Shown in pieces: positions 1 through 10,399 of a stretch of DNA of 64,000 nucleotides. The stretch is from an uncultured Muribaculaceae bacterium (GTDB lineage: Bacteria > Bacteroidota > Bacteroidia > Bacteroidales > Muribaculaceae), in the NCBI GenBank assembly GCA_910586895.1, contig CAJUIW010000003.1, positions 1-64,000 on the forward strand. The letters run 5' to 3'. Below the pieces are notes generated by a model. It made no database searches, was not told the origin of the DNA, and saw only the letters and a list, made by a program, of their open reading frames with translations. Made by a program: the position numbers and the translations under genes. Numbering within the stretch: the first letter of the stretch is position 1; each line of letters opens with the position of its first letter.

Positions 1-155
1 CTCTTTCCCCTATCCGTCAAGCAATTAAAAATATGTTATAAAACATAGTTTTAACCTTCGTTAACTTTAGGCGAATCCCGAATCGATGAAAACAGCCCCA
101 AATTTTTCTATCCGACATCGAAAAAGAAGTATGATGTTTTTCCCGATTTATTCCG

Positions 156-163
156 TATCTTTG
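156..163 (+). promoter_or_regulatory. dnaE promoter, -7 box
   Basis: TATCTTTG matches the Bacteroidetes -7 consensus TAnnTTTG exactly. It lies 53 bases before the dnaE start. No clean TTTG -33 element is visible at the usual spacing, only a T-run near 136-141. Bases 1-150 hold no gene; a small dyad with arms tatgtt/aacata sits near 33-48. Confidence 0.6.
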
Positions 164-215
164 TAACTCCGCCTGCGGGCAACCAAATACTCATTACTTA
201 TATAGGAAATACTTA

Positions 216-3200
216 ATGGCTCCTTTCATACATCTGCACGTACACACACAGTTTTCTCTACTTGACGGCCAGGCTTCAGTGAAAGCGCTGGTTGACAAGG
301 CTATAGCCGACGGAATGCCCGGATTGGCCATCACTGACCACGGGAATATGTTCGGTGCAAAGGAATTTTTCAATTACGTCAATAAGGTAAACGGCTCCAC
401 AAAAAAGAAAATCAAAGAGGCTGAAGCCGAAGGTGACACCGAAAAAGCCGACAGCCTGCGCCGACAGATTCTGAAGCCGATATTCGGATGTGAGATGTAT
501 GTTGCCAACAAGGATCTGCATGAACAGACCGACAAGCGCGACACAGGCCGACACCTTGTAGTGCTTGCAAAAAACGAGCGTGGCTACCATAATCTGATAA
601 AACTTGTATCGAAAGCGTGGACCGAAGGCTTCTATTCACATCCGCGTACCGACAAGAAAGAGCTTGCCGAGCATCGTGAAGGGCTTATAATAGCATCGGC
701 ATGTCTTGGTGGCGAGATTCCACGCCTTCTCCAGGCGGGACGCATTGAAGAGGCCGAGGAACAGGTCAGATGGTGGAAAGAGACATTCGGCGATGACTAT
801 TATATAGAACTGCAGCGCCACCGCACAAACGTGCCGGGAGGCAACCGTGACGTTTTCGAAATTCAGGAACGCGTCAATCCGGAGCTTATAAGAATAGCAC
901 GTAAGTACGATATCAAGATGATAGCCACTAACGACGTGCACTTTGTGAACGCCGAAGATGCCGAGGCTCACGACCGTCTGATATGCGTGAGCACGAACAG
1001 CAACCTCACGGACCCGAACCGAATGCACTACACCAAGCAGGAATGGATGAAGACACAGGCGGAAATGAACGAGATATTCTCAGACATGCCCGAAGTTCTT
1101 GAAAACACGATAGAAATTCTTGACAAGGTAGAGACCTATACGCTCGACCACGGCCCTATCATGCCTACATTCGCCATCCCCGAGGAATTCGGAACCGAAG
1201 CGGAATACCGTTCACGCATCACCGAGCAGGAGCTCTTCGATGAATTCACCAGAGATGAAAACGGCAATGTAGTGCTGAGTCAGGAGGATGCCGAAGCCAA
1301 AATCAAAAAGCTTGGTGGCTACGAAAAGCTTTACCGAATAAAACTTGAGGCCGACTATCTTGCGAAGCTGGCTTACGAAGGTGCCGAACGCCGCTATGGT
1401 AAGGACCGCGGCAAGGATATTGACGAACTTATAAAATTCGAGCTGCATATAATGAAGACCATGGGTTTTCCCGGTTACTTCCTTATAGTGCAGGACTTCA
1501 TAACCGCCGCCCGTGAGCAGCTCGGAGTAAGCGTAGGCCCGGGACGTGGTTCGGCGGCAGGAAGCTGCGTGGCCTATTGCCTCGGCATCACCCAGATTGA
1601 CCCCGTGAAGTACGACCTCCTGTTCGAGCGCTTCCTCAACCCCGACCGCATATCACTCCCTGATATCGATATCGACTTCGACGATGACGGCCGTGCCGAC
1701 GTACTACGCTACGTGACGCAGAAATACGGCGAGGAGAATGTGGCACACATCATCACCTACGGCACCATGGCTGCAAAATCGGCCATCAAGGACGTGGCCC
1801 GCATAGAACAGCTGCCGCTGAGCGAGAGCGACCGACTGACCAAGCTGATACCAAAGCGAATGCCCACAGTCAACGGTAAGGAACTGAAGCCCACGCTCCA
1901 GAACTGCTATGACCATGTGCCGGAATTCAAGCCTGAACTGAGCAGCCCTAACGATCTGATTGTCGAAACACTAAAATATGCCAAGGCTCTTGAGGGGACA
2001 GTAAGAAATACCGGTGTGCATGCCTGCGGCGTAATCATCTGCCGCGACAAGATTACCGACTGGGTACCTGTGAGCACCGCCATAGATAAGGCCTCCAACT
2101 CCAAGGAGAAGATAATAGTGACGCAATATGAAGGACGCGTCATTGAGGAAACCGGACTTATCAAAATGGACTTCCTTGGGCTGAAAACACTCTCCATAAT
2201 CAAGGAGGCGGTGGCTAACATCAAACAGACCCGCGGGATAGACGTGGATATGGACACAATCCCTATCGACGACCAAAAGACCTACCAGCTCTACTGCGAG
2301 GGACGCACCACCGGAACATTCCAGTTTGAATCAGCCGGCATGCAGAAATACCTGCGCGAACTGCAGCCCTCCACTTTCGAGGACCTTATAGCCATGAACG
2401 CCCTCTACCGTCCGGGTCCCATGGACTATATTCCTGAGTTCATTGCCCGTAAGCATGGGAAGGCTCCTATTGTCTACGATATCCCAGTGATGGAGAAGTA
2501 TCTGAAGGACACTTATGGAGTAACCGTCTATCAGGAACAGGTCATGCTTCTGTCGCGCCTGCTGGCCAACTTCACACGCGGCCAGAGTGACACGCTGCGC
2601 AAGGCTATGGGTAAGAAACTTATTGACAAGATGAACGCCCTGAAGGCCCTGTTCCTTGAGGGGGGACAAGCCAACGGACATGACGCCAAGGTACTTGAAA
2701 AGATATGGGCCGACTGGGAGAAGTTCGCTTCCTACGCTTTCAACAAGAGCCATGCCACATGCTACAGCTGGGTAGCATTCCAGACCGCCTATCTCAAAGC
2801 CAACTATCCGGCCGAGTATATGGCTGCGGTACTGTCGCGCAACCGTACCGATATGGAAAAACTCAGCGGATTCATTGACGAGTGCAAGAAGATGCATATC
2901 CCCGTAAAGGGGCCTGACGTGAATGAAAGTTTCGCGCAGTTCGGTGTCAACAAGCGTGGTGATATCCGCTTCGGACTTGCAGCCATCAAAGGTGTAGGTG
3001 AGAATGTTGTGGTTGAAATAATCAACGCCCGCAACAACGGAGGCCCGTTTGAATCAATATATGACTTTGTAGAGCGCGTTCCCTACAGCGCACTCAACCG
3101 CCGTATCTTTGATGCGCTGGCCATGGCAGGAGCATTTGACTGCTTCAAAAGCATGGTACAGCGTGAGGACTTCTTCGAACTGAACAATAAGGGGGAAAGC

Positions 3201-3980
3201 CTTTCGGAAGCCCTGTTGAAATACGGACAGCTGTTCCAGAACGACAAGCAGAACCGCAGCATGTCGCTGTTCGGATTTGAGGACGAATCCATGGCCACCG
3301 GCGGACGCCCCGCCATAATCCCGGCTCCCCGCTGGGTAGACGCCATCAAGCTGGAAAAGGAGCGCGAACTTGTGGGAACCTACCACTCGGCCAATCCCCT
3401 TGACCCATACTTCATGGAGCTCCATTACGGTACCATGTCATTGAAATCATTCGGCGAACTGGTCCCTGTCGATGGTATGGAGGTTACGCTCGGAGGCATG
3501 GTGACCGACTTCACATCACGTCCGGCCAAAAACGGCGGGAATTACGGTATTTTCAAAATTCAGGATTATACAGGCAGCCATGAATTCATGGTGTTCGGCA
3601 ACGACTACATAGCCTATCATAACTATGGAGTACCGGGCACACCGATACTGATACGCGGAGCTTTCGGACGGCGATTCAAAAGCCAGACGGAGATACGCTT
3701 CAGAATCACGCAGATGCAGCTGCTCAACGACATAAAAGGCACTGTATGCTCCGGAATCACCATCAAGCTACCCATGCAGGACTGCAACGAAACGCTTTTG
3801 GAGCTGCTTGCCGAGCATGCCAAATCGACCGACAAGGAACTCGGCACACTCGCCTTCCAGCTGACCGATACCGACTTGCAGCGCAATATCACGCTCGACT
3901 CGTCACAGCGCATCCCGGTAAACAAGGAGCTTGTAGAGATGCTTGAGCAAATGGATATTGATTTCACTATTCATAACTAA
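216..3980 (+). CDS. dnaE: DNA polymerase III alpha subunit
   Basis: Catalytic subunit of the replicative DNA polymerase, 1254 residues, as expected for the DnaE family. The N-terminal PHP domain opens with the metal-ligand motif HLHVHTQFSLLDG (residues 6-18). The palm carries PDIDIDFDDDGRAD near residues 481-494, which supplies catalytic aspartates; GPGRGSAAGS precedes it. The fingers and tandem helix-hairpin-helix region follow, then an OB-fold near residues 1085-1190. The start is the first ATG after the -7 box and begins directly with the PHP domain. trxA follows with its own promoter, so the gene is probably transcribed alone. Identification is by motif order and length. Confidence 0.97.
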   Translation: MAPFIHLHVHTQFSLLDGQASVKALVDKAIADGMPGLAITDHGNMFGAKEFFNYVNKVNGSTKKKIKEAEAEGDTEKADSLRRQILKPIFGCEMYVANKDLHEQTDKRDTGRHLVVLAKNERGYHNLIKLVSKAWTEGFYSHPRTDKKELAEHREGLIIASACLGGEIPRLLQAGRIEEAEEQVRWWKETFGDDYYIELQRHRTNVPGGNRDVFEIQERVNPELIRIARKYDIKMIATNDVHFVNAEDAEAHDRLICVSTNSNLTDPNRMHYTKQEWMKTQAEMNEIFSDMPEVLENTIEILDKVETYTLDHGPIMPTFAIPEEFGTEAEYRSRITEQELFDEFTRDENGNVVLSQEDAEAKIKKLGGYEKLYRIKLEADYLAKLAYEGAERRYGKDRGKDIDELIKFELHIMKTMGFPGYFLIVQDFITAAREQLGVSVGPGRGSAAGSCVAYCLGITQIDPVKYDLLFERFLNPDRISLPDIDIDFDDDGRADVLRYVTQKYGEENVAHIITYGTMAAKSAIKDVARIEQLPLSESDRLTKLIPKRMPTVNGKELKPTLQNCYDHVPEFKPELSSPNDLIVETLKYAKALEGTVRNTGVHACGVIICRDKITDWVPVSTAIDKASNSKEKIIVTQYEGRVIEETGLIKMDFLGLKTLSIIKEAVANIKQTRGIDVDMDTIPIDDQKTYQLYCEGRTTGTFQFESAGMQKYLRELQPSTFEDLIAMNALYRPGPMDYIPEFIARKHGKAPIVYDIPVMEKYLKDTYGVTVYQEQVMLLSRLLANFTRGQSDTLRKAMGKKLIDKMNALKALFLEGGQANGHDAKVLEKIWADWEKFASYAFNKSHATCYSWVAFQTAYLKANYPAEYMAAVLSRNRTDMEKLSGFIDECKKMHIPVKGPDVNESFAQFGVNKRGDIRFGLAAIKGVGENVVVEIINARNNGGPFESIYDFVERVPYSALNRRIFDALAMAGAFDCFKSMVQREDFFELNNKGESLSEALLKYGQLFQNDKQNRSMSLFGFEDESMATGGRPAIIPAPRWVDAIKLEKERELVGTYHSANPLDPYFMELHYGTMSLKSFGELVPVDGMEVTLGGMVTDFTSRPAKNGGNYGIFKIQDYTGSHEFMVFGNDYIAYHNYGVPGTPILIRGAFGRRFKSQTEIRFRITQMQLLNDIKGTVCSGITIKLPMQDCNETLLELLAEHAKSTDKELGTLAFQLTDTDLQRNITLDSSQRIPVNKELVEMLEQMDIDFTIHN

Positions 3981-3991
3981 GATTTTTTGCG

Positions 3992-3999
3992 TACATTTG
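3992..3999 (+). promoter_or_regulatory. trxA promoter, -7 box
   Basis: TACATTTG fits TAnnTTTG. It lies 58 bases before trxA and just after the dnaE stop, giving trxA independent transcription. No clear -33 element is seen. Confidence 0.55.
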
Positions 4000-4057
4000 C
4001 CGGACAAATTGTTATTACGATATCAAATCATAATCAAAAATAATTATTCAAATAGAA

Positions 4058-4384
4058 ATGGCTTATACTTTTACCGATGAAAACGTCCGCGAGGCTATTG
4101 CTTCCGGCAAACCTATTGTGATTGACTTCTGGGCTACATGGTGCGGTCCCTGCATGCGTCTTGCCCCCGTTATCGACGAACTCGCCGAACAGTATGCCGA
4201 CCGTGTAGTGATCGGCAAATACAATGTCGACGAACAAACCGAGCTTGGTTCAGAATACCGTATTATGTCAATCCCCACCCTGCTGTTCTTCAAAAACGGC
4301 GAGATGGTGCGCGAGCTGCGCATGACCGGCGGACAGTCAAAGGCCAATATCGAAGCCAACATCGAAAAGCTTATCGTACTCTGA
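4058..4384 (+). CDS. trxA: Thioredoxin
   Basis: Cytoplasmic thiol-disulfide reductase of 108 residues, the standard single-domain length. The redox site is WCGPC (residues 28-32). The cis-proline motif SIPTLLFF follows near residue 75. There is no signal peptide, so it should be the general cytosolic thioredoxin rather than an envelope oxidoreductase. It has its own -7 box and ends at a strong bidirectional terminator facing ribBA. A thioredoxin-family protein of another name is possible, but the canonical active site and length make trxA the best call. Confidence 0.95.
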   Translation: MAYTFTDENVREAIASGKPIVIDFWATWCGPCMRLAPVIDELAEQYADRVVIGKYNVDEQTELGSEYRIMSIPTLLFFKNGEMVRELRMTGGQSKANIEANIEKLIVL

Positions 4385-4407
4385 TCAGCTTCTCTTAATT
4401 GAATAAA

Positions 4408-4441
4408 CAGAGGCCCATTTCCGTGTGGAAATGGGCCTCTG
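4408..4441. terminator. Bidirectional terminator between trxA and ribBA
   Basis: Perfect 15-bp inverted repeat (cagaggcccatttcc and its complement) around a 4-base loop, between two convergent genes. No long T-run follows on either side, but the stem is strong. Confidence 0.8.
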
Positions 4442-4465
4442 TCATATCATGTTGTATAGTGTGAA

Positions 4466-5686
4466 TCAGTCCACCTTATGAAGATCATGCCCCATGCGTT
4501 CCTTTTTGGTATGCATATAGCAGCGGTTGTAGTCATTGGGCTCCACCTCGATAGGTACATTTTCAACCACTTCAAGACCGTAGCCTTCGAGACCTATACG
4601 CTTCACGGGATTATTGGTGAGCAGACGCATTTTGCGCACACCAAGCTTATGAAGAATCTGAGCACCCACACCGTAGTCACGTTCATCAGCCTTATGGCCG
4701 AGTTTGATATTGGCATCGACAGTATCAAGCCCCTCTTCCTGAAGCTTGTAGGCTTTGATTTTATCCATCAGACCTATACCGCGGCCCTCCTGGTTGAGAT
4801 ACAGAATCACTCCGCGGCCCTCCTTCTCAATCATCTCCATGGCACGGTGCAGCTGGTCGCCGCAATCACACCGGCGCGAGCCGAAGATATCACCTGTGGC
4901 ACACGATGAATGGACACGCAGAAGCACCGGTTCATCGGTAGTCACATCGCCCTTTATAAGAGCGATATGTTCCATGCCGTTGCTCTTCTGACGGAACGGA
5001 ATCAGACGGAAATGTCCATAGGCTGTAGGCATATCCACTTCCACGCCCTCCTCTACCGACGATTCGGTGCGCATGCGGTAGGCGATAAGGTCGCGTATGC
5101 TGACAAGCTTCAATCCCCACTCATCCGCTTTTGCGCGGAGCTGTGGCAGGCGAGCCATTGTACCATCCTCGTTAAGAATCTCAATAAGAGTGGCAGCAGG
5201 CTGCATTCCGGCAAGACGCGCGAGGTCAACACCGGCCTCCGTATGGCCCGGACGGCGAAGCACACCCTCATCCTGGGCATAAAGCGGATGCACATGTCCC
5301 GGACGTCCGAATGTAGAGGGCACAGAAGCCGGATCAGCCAAAGCCCGGATTGTGGCCGCGCGGTCATGTGCCGACACACCTGTGGTGCACCCTTCAAGTT
5401 TGTCAACAGTTACTGTAAACGGAGTTCCTAACATCGATGTATTATCCTGCACCTGATGCTCAAGCTCGAGCTCGCGGCAGCGTGACAGAGTCAACGGAGC
5501 GCAAAGCTCTCCGCGGGCATTGGTAATCATGAAATTCACATCCTCGGCCGTAACCTTTTCAGCAGCCATTATAAGGTCGCCCTCGTTTTCACGATCCTCG
5601 TCATCGACCACTATTACAAACTGACCGTTACGGAAAGCCTCGATAGCTTCCTCTATCGTATCAAGCTTAATGTTGTTCTGTGTCAT
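4466..5686 (-). CDS. ribBA: Bifunctional DHBP synthase / GTP cyclohydrolase II (riboflavin biosynthesis)
   Basis: Makes both early riboflavin precursors: 3,4-dihydroxy-2-butanone 4-phosphate from ribulose 5-phosphate (N-terminal half) and the GTP ring-opening product (C-terminal half). The RibB half shows [11 protein letters not shown] at residues 28-38. The RibA half shows the zinc cysteines in [18 protein letters not shown] near residues 259-276 and QEGRGIGL. At 406 residues it has the usual fusion length. It is the last gene of the operon nnrDE / DUF4831 / lptF-like / ribBA, and its start overlaps the end of the permease gene by 20 bases, suggesting translational coupling. No FMN riboswitch can precede it directly because of that overlap. 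Confidence 0.96.
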   Translation of the reverse strand: MTQNNIKLDTIEEAIEAFRNGQFVIVVDDEDRENEGDLIMAAEKVTAEDVNFMITNARGELCAPLTLSRCRELELEHQVQDNTSMLGTPFTVTVDKLEGCTTGVSAHDRAATIRALADPASVPSTFGRPGHVHPLYAQDEGVLRRPGHTEAGVDLARLAGMQPAATLIEILNEDGTMARLPQLRAKADEWGLKLVSIRDLIAYRMRTESSVEEGVEVDMPTAYGHFRLIPFRQKSNGMEHIALIKGDVTTDEPVLLRVHSSCATGDIFGSRRCDCGDQLHRAMEMIEKEGRGVILYLNQEGRGIGLMDKIKAYKLQEEGLDTVDANIKLGHKADERDYGVGAQILHKLGVRKMRLLTNNPVKRIGLEGYGLEVVENVPIEVEPNDYNRCYMHTKKERMGHDLHKVD

Positions 5687-7610
5687 TATTATTCTTTTCT
5701 TCTATTTCTTTTTCTATTTGTATCACTTCATCGGCCACCGTTATAATCCTTCTGACCTCCTCACGCAGATTTTTCTGCTGATGACGCCCCCATAGATATA
5801 CGGGGAAAGATATCGGAAGCAGGATGATGGCTGCCTTCGCTGCAATTTCGTAATTGGTAGGATGGTAAAGCCACAGACTGCGCAATATAGGGAAATCCGA
5901 CAGTTTATTAACCACCAACTTGTCACGTGAGTTCGACATATAGTCAACAGTTTCCTCAAGTTTATTACGCAGCCGGTACAAGCCGCTGCGGCTGTATCCA
6001 CGCAACCAATAAGCTGTATATGACTGCCGGGGCGGATTTGCGGCCAGAAATGCCGAGGCTTCCTCACGGAGTGCGACAAGGCGCTCTATGGCTTGAGAGG
6101 GCTGCACATTCTCCATGGCAAGCTCCTTCATCTCCACATGGCGCACTTCCGAAGTACCGAACAGGCGCTTGAAGAAATTGACATAAGCATCTTTATTGAA
6201 CACAGCCGAATCCCTCATGGCCTTATAGGTGAAGAATATACCCAACGGCAATAGCACTGCCGAGCTGAGCCAGATGCCTTCTACCACCGGTATCTTACCG
6301 TCGCGGGCCATCTTATATCCTGAATTATCTATGATAAAGTAGAATATAAACAGGAATACAGATACCACCAGAGGCATGCCGAGACCACCTTTACGGATAA
6401 TAGCTCCGAGCGGCGCCCCGATAAAGAAGAATATCAGACATGCAAAGGAGAGCGTGAACTTACGGTGCATCTCTATGGCATGACGGCGTATGGTATAACG
6501 GTCATCGTTAAGCATCATCCCCTTGAATTCATAATCCGCCTTCTGCTGGCGTGCACGGTTCAGGGCATGATTGACATAAGCCATGGCCATACCCGAATTC
6601 GAGCCCTTGAAGAGCGAATCGATATCCATAGGCTTTTTCATCGGAACATCAGCCGGATGCACACTTTTCATTTTGCCGTCGTCACCTCGTTCATGCCGGT
6701 AATAATCGAGTCCGAAGAATGACTGCTGCTTTGCCTGCTCTCCGTATGTGCGTCCTACTGAGTCGACACGTAGCCCTACAGAATCAATCGTAGCCTGCAA
6801 CTGTGCGATATTCTTACCCACATACTGATTGCGCATGCCCTCTTCGTCCAATCTGTTGAAATTGGCGTCAAAGGTCAGCAAAATTTCCTTCAGGGTAAAT
6901 GACTCGCGCCGATATGGGACATTTTTCATATTGGCACCGGCCTCACGGATATTTTCAAATGACTCACCCTGCCAGAGGCGCAGAAACAGATGCTGCTTAT
7001 CCTCCATCATGGCCATTTTTCCTGAGTCAGCCATTATGATGCTTGCATTGTCAAAGCCGCGCGACACGTCGTATATCATCAGGTCATACAGCATGCCGTT
7101 GTCCTTGCCCTTCTCCTGTACATACAGATTGTAGCCCGGAATCTGGTCATAGAATACCCCTTCAGGGATCTCCAGTTCCGGCGATTTCTGTTTCATGGAG
7201 AACATCAGCGTCCACATCTTGGCCTGCGCTACAGGCAGCACATTGTTCTGAAAGAAAAACGCACCTATAGCTATCAGCACAATGAACACTATAAGCGGCC
7301 GCATGCACTTCAGGAGCGACACTCCGCTCGCTTTCATGGCTGTCAGCTCAAATTGCTCCCCTAAGTTGCCGAATGTCATCAGCGAGGCAAGCAGAATGGC
7401 CAGCGGCAGCGCCATAGGTATCATTGACAGCGCCGCATAGAAAAACAATTCGGCCAAAACGTCGAAGCTCAACCCCTTGCCCACCATTTCATCGATGTAC
7501 TTCCACAGGAACTGCATCATGACGATGAACAGGCATATGAAGAATGTCATGACAAACAGGGGCACGAAGCTCCTGAGCATGAACAGATACAGACGTTTTA
7601 TTCCTAACAT
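5667..7610 (-). CDS. LptF/LptG (YjgP/YjgQ) family permease
   Basis: Inner-membrane permease of the lipopolysaccharide export family. In this family the proteins work with the LptB ATPase to extract LPS and pass it to the periplasmic bridge. Helices are visible at about residues 11-35, 55-75 and 98-120, then a long periplasmic domain, then helices at about 385-470 ([23 protein letters not shown]). A C-terminal extension with one more hydrophobic stretch ([16 protein letters not shown]) brings it to 647 residues; the E. coli proteins are near 360. I cannot tell LptF from LptG, so no symbol is given. It lies 5 bases after the DUF4831 gene and overlaps ribBA. Confidence 0.88.
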   Translation of the reverse strand: MLGIKRLYLFMLRSFVPLFVMTFFICLFIVMMQFLWKYIDEMVGKGLSFDVLAELFFYAALSMIPMALPLAILLASLMTFGNLGEQFELTAMKASGVSLLKCMRPLIVFIVLIAIGAFFFQNNVLPVAQAKMWTLMFSMKQKSPELEIPEGVFYDQIPGYNLYVQEKGKDNGMLYDLMIYDVSRGFDNASIIMADSGKMAMMEDKQHLFLRLWQGESFENIREAGANMKNVPYRRESFTLKEILLTFDANFNRLDEEGMRNQYVGKNIAQLQATIDSVGLRVDSVGRTYGEQAKQQSFFGLDYYRHERGDDGKMKSVHPADVPMKKPMDIDSLFKGSNSGMAMAYVNHALNRARQQKADYEFKGMMLNDDRYTIRRHAIEMHRKFTLSFACLIFFFIGAPLGAIIRKGGLGMPLVVSVFLFIFYFIIDNSGYKMARDGKIPVVEGIWLSSAVLLPLGIFFTYKAMRDSAVFNKDAYVNFFKRLFGTSEVRHVEMKELAMENVQPSQAIERLVALREEASAFLAANPPRQSYTAYWLRGYSRSGLYRLRNKLEETVDYMSNSRDKLVVNKLSDFPILRSLWLYHPTNYEIAAKAAIILLPISFPVYLWGRHQQKNLREEVRRIITVADEVIQIEKEIEEKNNNDTEQH

Positions 7611-7615
7611 TTATG

Positions 7616-8710
7616 TTATTTTGCTGAAGGTACAGCAGCAGTACCCAGTTCTATGATGGCGCCGGTCAGCGGATTAAGTATCGCCGATGCCGGGGCTTTC
7701 TTGTCAGTGAACAGATTGGGTTCAAGTCCGAATACAACCCCTGCCTGAGCCAACGGGATTGAACTCTTCGCCATAGTACGTCCATCAAAGCTTACGGCTA
7801 CCGAAGCCATCCCGGGCACACGATAGGCAAATCCTCCTTTGGGGAAACGTTTTACCTCGCCTTTTTCATTCACAGGAAGCTGGCCGCGTTCAGTCACTTT
7901 CAGATCAATATAAATCGGAGCTCCCGACAGGTCGTCGGAATCAACCAGCCCGGCCACCGGCGACAGGCGTGCTATGACAGCGCGCTGAGAGTCAAGACTG
8001 TCAGGTAAGAAGCGGAATGTGGCTACCTCGGTTGACACCTGCTCCGTACCGGCAAACATAGCCGTCAGAGCCTCCTCCTGTTCATTGAGGGTAGAGAGAG
8101 CCAACTGCATGGCAGTACCGTCGGAAGGCATCTGCTCAGCCTGCCCTGACACCACTTCCGTACGATTCTGACGAAGCTCAAAAATACGGGCTGCAGCCAG
8201 TTCGGCACGCTTTACTGACGACGGACTCTGGAGCATCTCCTCAGTCATGGCTTTAGCCGCGGCCGGAGTCTGCAGGATGGTAGGCTTGGCTTCCACAGCT
8301 TCCGGTAATGGATTGACTGCCGGACGATACACATCCTCGGTATTGAGCGTGAGCGGGAAGTTATTCTCGTCAATTATCATGTAAGGGGTGCTTCCTGACT
8401 TGAACTGCACCAGATAACGCTGTGAGGCATCAGGTACAGAGGCAGGATTGATAATCACACGCTTTATCTTCCACTGCTCGCTCTTTTCGGTTATGGGATC
8501 AATGGAAAGGTACTTTTTCGCATAGCGGAAATACTCGCCGGGAGTCTTTACCGTGCGTTCCACCTCCACTGTCACATCCACCGCCGTGAGAGGCAGTGTG
8601 TACATCAGCCCGAACTCGTTGGTTTTGTTGGCTGAGAGCTTCTGTGTAGTCTGGGCCATCAGCGGCATAGCAAGCAGCAATGAGGCCAAAAGTGTGGTTA
8701 TCTTATTCAT
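7616..8710 (-). CDS. DUF4831 family exported protein
   Basis: 364-residue protein with a clear signal peptide (MNKITTLLASLLLAMPLMAQ, cleavage likely after the AQ) and no lipobox, so probably periplasmic. Spacing, length and sequence style (GLMYTLPLTAVDVTVEVERT near residues 34-53) match the Bacteroidales family DUF4831, whose function is unknown. The start codon overlaps the nnrDE stop by 4 bases and the stop is 5 bases before the LptF-like start. An envelope role is suggested by the neighbouring LPS permease, but that is inference from position only. Confidence 0.75.
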   Translation of the reverse strand: MNKITTLLASLLLAMPLMAQTTQKLSANKTNEFGLMYTLPLTAVDVTVEVERTVKTPGEYFRYAKKYLSIDPITEKSEQWKIKRVIINPASVPDASQRYLVQFKSGSTPYMIIDENNFPLTLNTEDVYRPAVNPLPEAVEAKPTILQTPAAAKAMTEEMLQSPSSVKRAELAAARIFELRQNRTEVVSGQAEQMPSDGTAMQLALSTLNEQEEALTAMFAGTEQVSTEVATFRFLPDSLDSQRAVIARLSPVAGLVDSDDLSGAPIYIDLKVTERGQLPVNEKGEVKRFPKGGFAYRVPGMASVAVSFDGRTMAKSSIPLAQAGVVFGLEPNLFTDKKAPASAILNPLTGAIIELGTAAVPSAK

Positions 8711-10227
8711 ATCTTCATTATTTCTTTAATAGCCATACCTACTGAAGAGGCAATATCTGTAGCTAACACACCGTACTGTCCGTTGGTACGTGAAGCGATG
8801 TCGCCGGCCAGTCCATGTATGTAGACCCCGAGCAGAGCGCTGACCTCAGGCTTGTAGCGCTGAGCCATGAAACCGGTTATGATACCGGTCAGCACATCGC
8901 CGCTTCCGGGAGTGGCAAGAGCCGGCGAACCTGACGAATTGAAATACACCTTACCGTCAGGACGCACCAATGATGTATAGTGCCCTTTGAGAATGATAAA
9001 CAGATTATAGTGACGGCTCATTTCCACGGCCTTAAGCATACGGGCTTCATCGGACGGATGCTTGCCGAACAGACGGTCAAACTCGCCGGCATGCGGAGTA
9101 AGCACCGAGTACTCAGGAATATGATTGAGAAGCGCCGGACGCTTGCTTATGCAATTGAGAGCATCAGCATCAAGCACAAGAGGCTGAGAAGCCGTCTTCA
9201 GCAGTTTCTCAAGAGCGTCGACGGTAAGCGAATCAGTACCGATTCCGGGGCCTACCCCTACAGCATCATACTTACGGTCAAGAGTCATGTCCGTGATACA
9301 CTCCTTCCCGTTGTCACAGCTGTACATGGCCTCAGGCATACGTGTCTGCACTACATCGCAACCGCACTGCGGGCCGCGGACTGTCACCTTTCCGGCTCCG
9401 CTGCGCAAGGCTCCTTCACAAGCCATTACGGCTGCACCCATCATTCCACGGCTTCCGGACACAATGGCTGCATGGCCGAAATCGGCCTTGGAGCTGAACG
9501 GATTGCGAGGGCGGAGCAGTCTCTTGACCTCGGCAAATTCCACAAGATGATAACGTGTGGCAGTATGATGCACAGCTTCGGCACTCAGCCCTATATCGAT
9601 CAGCTTCCATTCACCGGTAAGCTGGAAATTCTCACGGAAGAAGAACGACGGATGAGGGAACTGCGGCGTAAGCGTCAGCCGGGCATGTATTATGTTACGG
9701 GCAATAGAATGCGGATTCCAGTCCGGGAACATGCCTGAAGGGATATCAAGCGATACTACCGTGGCTCCTGACTCATTGATGTTACGCACCAGCGCCTGAA
9801 ATCCCCCCTCGAGAGGTTCGCGGAGTCCGGAACCGAACAAGCCGTCGATAACGAGGGTATCATCGGTAAGCTCCGGCATGCGGAACGACTCGACCACTTC
9901 CGTAAAATCAGCCTCCGGATACTGAGCAAGCAGTTCATCGCGGAAGCGCTTGCATACATCGTTGATCTTATGGCCGCTTATATTGAACAGATACACTGAC
10001 GGACGAAAGCCCTGGTCCATCAGCAGACGTGTGGCGGCAAGCGCATCGGCGCCGTTATTGCCGGGGCCGGCAAAAACCACCATCCTGCGTGACGGGCGCC
10101 AACGCGAGGCTATCTCCCCTGATACCCCCTCGGCCATACGCATCACCAGCTCAGGCTCTCCGATAGCCTGGGTTTCAGCTGTCAGACGTTCTATGGACCT
10201 TATGTCATCTATAGTAAAAATCTTCAT
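8707..10227 (-). CDS. nnrDE: Bifunctional NAD(P)H-hydrate epimerase / ADP-dependent dehydratase
   Basis: Repairs hydrated NADH and NADPH. The N-terminal YjeF_N domain (about residues 1-210) epimerises the hydrate; it shows FAGPGNNGADALAATR and DGLFGSGL. The C-terminal kinase-like domain (about 225-500) dehydrates it using ADP, with DADALN, LTPHAGEFDRL and the nucleotide motif ATPGSGDVLTGII. The length of 506 residues is typical of the fused form. It is the first gene of the four-gene minus operon and is divergent from hpt. A -7 box lies so close to the ATG (10239-10246) that the leader would be only a few bases long. Confidence 0.95.
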   Translation of the reverse strand: MKIFTIDDIRSIERLTAETQAIGEPELVMRMAEGVSGEIASRWRPSRRMVVFAGPGNNGADALAATRLLMDQGFRPSVYLFNISGHKINDVCKRFRDELLAQYPEADFTEVVESFRMPELTDDTLVIDGLFGSGLREPLEGGFQALVRNINESGATVVSLDIPSGMFPDWNPHSIARNIIHARLTLTPQFPHPSFFFRENFQLTGEWKLIDIGLSAEAVHHTATRYHLVEFAEVKRLLRPRNPFSSKADFGHAAIVSGSRGMMGAAVMACEGALRSGAGKVTVRGPQCGCDVVQTRMPEAMYSCDNGKECITDMTLDRKYDAVGVGPGIGTDSLTVDALEKLLKTASQPLVLDADALNCISKRPALLNHIPEYSVLTPHAGEFDRLFGKHPSDEARMLKAVEMSRHYNLFIILKGHYTSLVRPDGKVYFNSSGSPALATPGSGDVLTGIITGFMAQRYKPEVSALLGVYIHGLAGDIASRTNGQYGVLATDIASSVGMAIKEIMKI

Positions 10228-10238
10228 TTTCGTATTTC

Positions 10239-10246
10239 CAAAGTTA
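10239..10246 (-). promoter_or_regulatory. nnrDE operon promoter, -7 box
   Basis: On the minus strand this reads TAACTTTG, an exact TAnnTTTG match, only 11 bases before the nnrDE ATG. Transcription would start almost at the start codon, so the mRNA may be nearly leaderless, or another promoter lies upstream. Confidence 0.5.
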
Positions 10247-10321
10247 TTTACAATCCGTAATTATACAGATATAGCCGCAGGGCCTATTGACACCACGGGC
10301 AGTATAACCGTCCACAAAATT

Positions 10322-10362
10322 ACGAAATTCTTTTCTCTCTGTAGAGAAATTTCGTAAATTTG
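10322..10362 (+). promoter_or_regulatory. hpt promoter with overlapping inverted repeat
   Basis: The -7 box TAAATTTG is at 10355-10362. Directly upstream, 10322-10355 is an imperfect inverted repeat (acgaaatt-bulge-ttctct against agagaaatttcgt) spanning where the -33 element would lie. It could be an operator or an RNA-independent dyad; no regulator gene is adjacent. Confidence 0.5.
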
Positions 10363-10399
10363 CATCAAATATTAGCGAATCCCATAAATATTTACCCAA

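Noticed and set aside
8980..9738. 252-codon plus-strand frame opposite nnrDE
   Set aside because: It is fully antisense to a well-supported enzyme gene and shows no family pattern; it is a shadow frame of GC-rich coding DNA.
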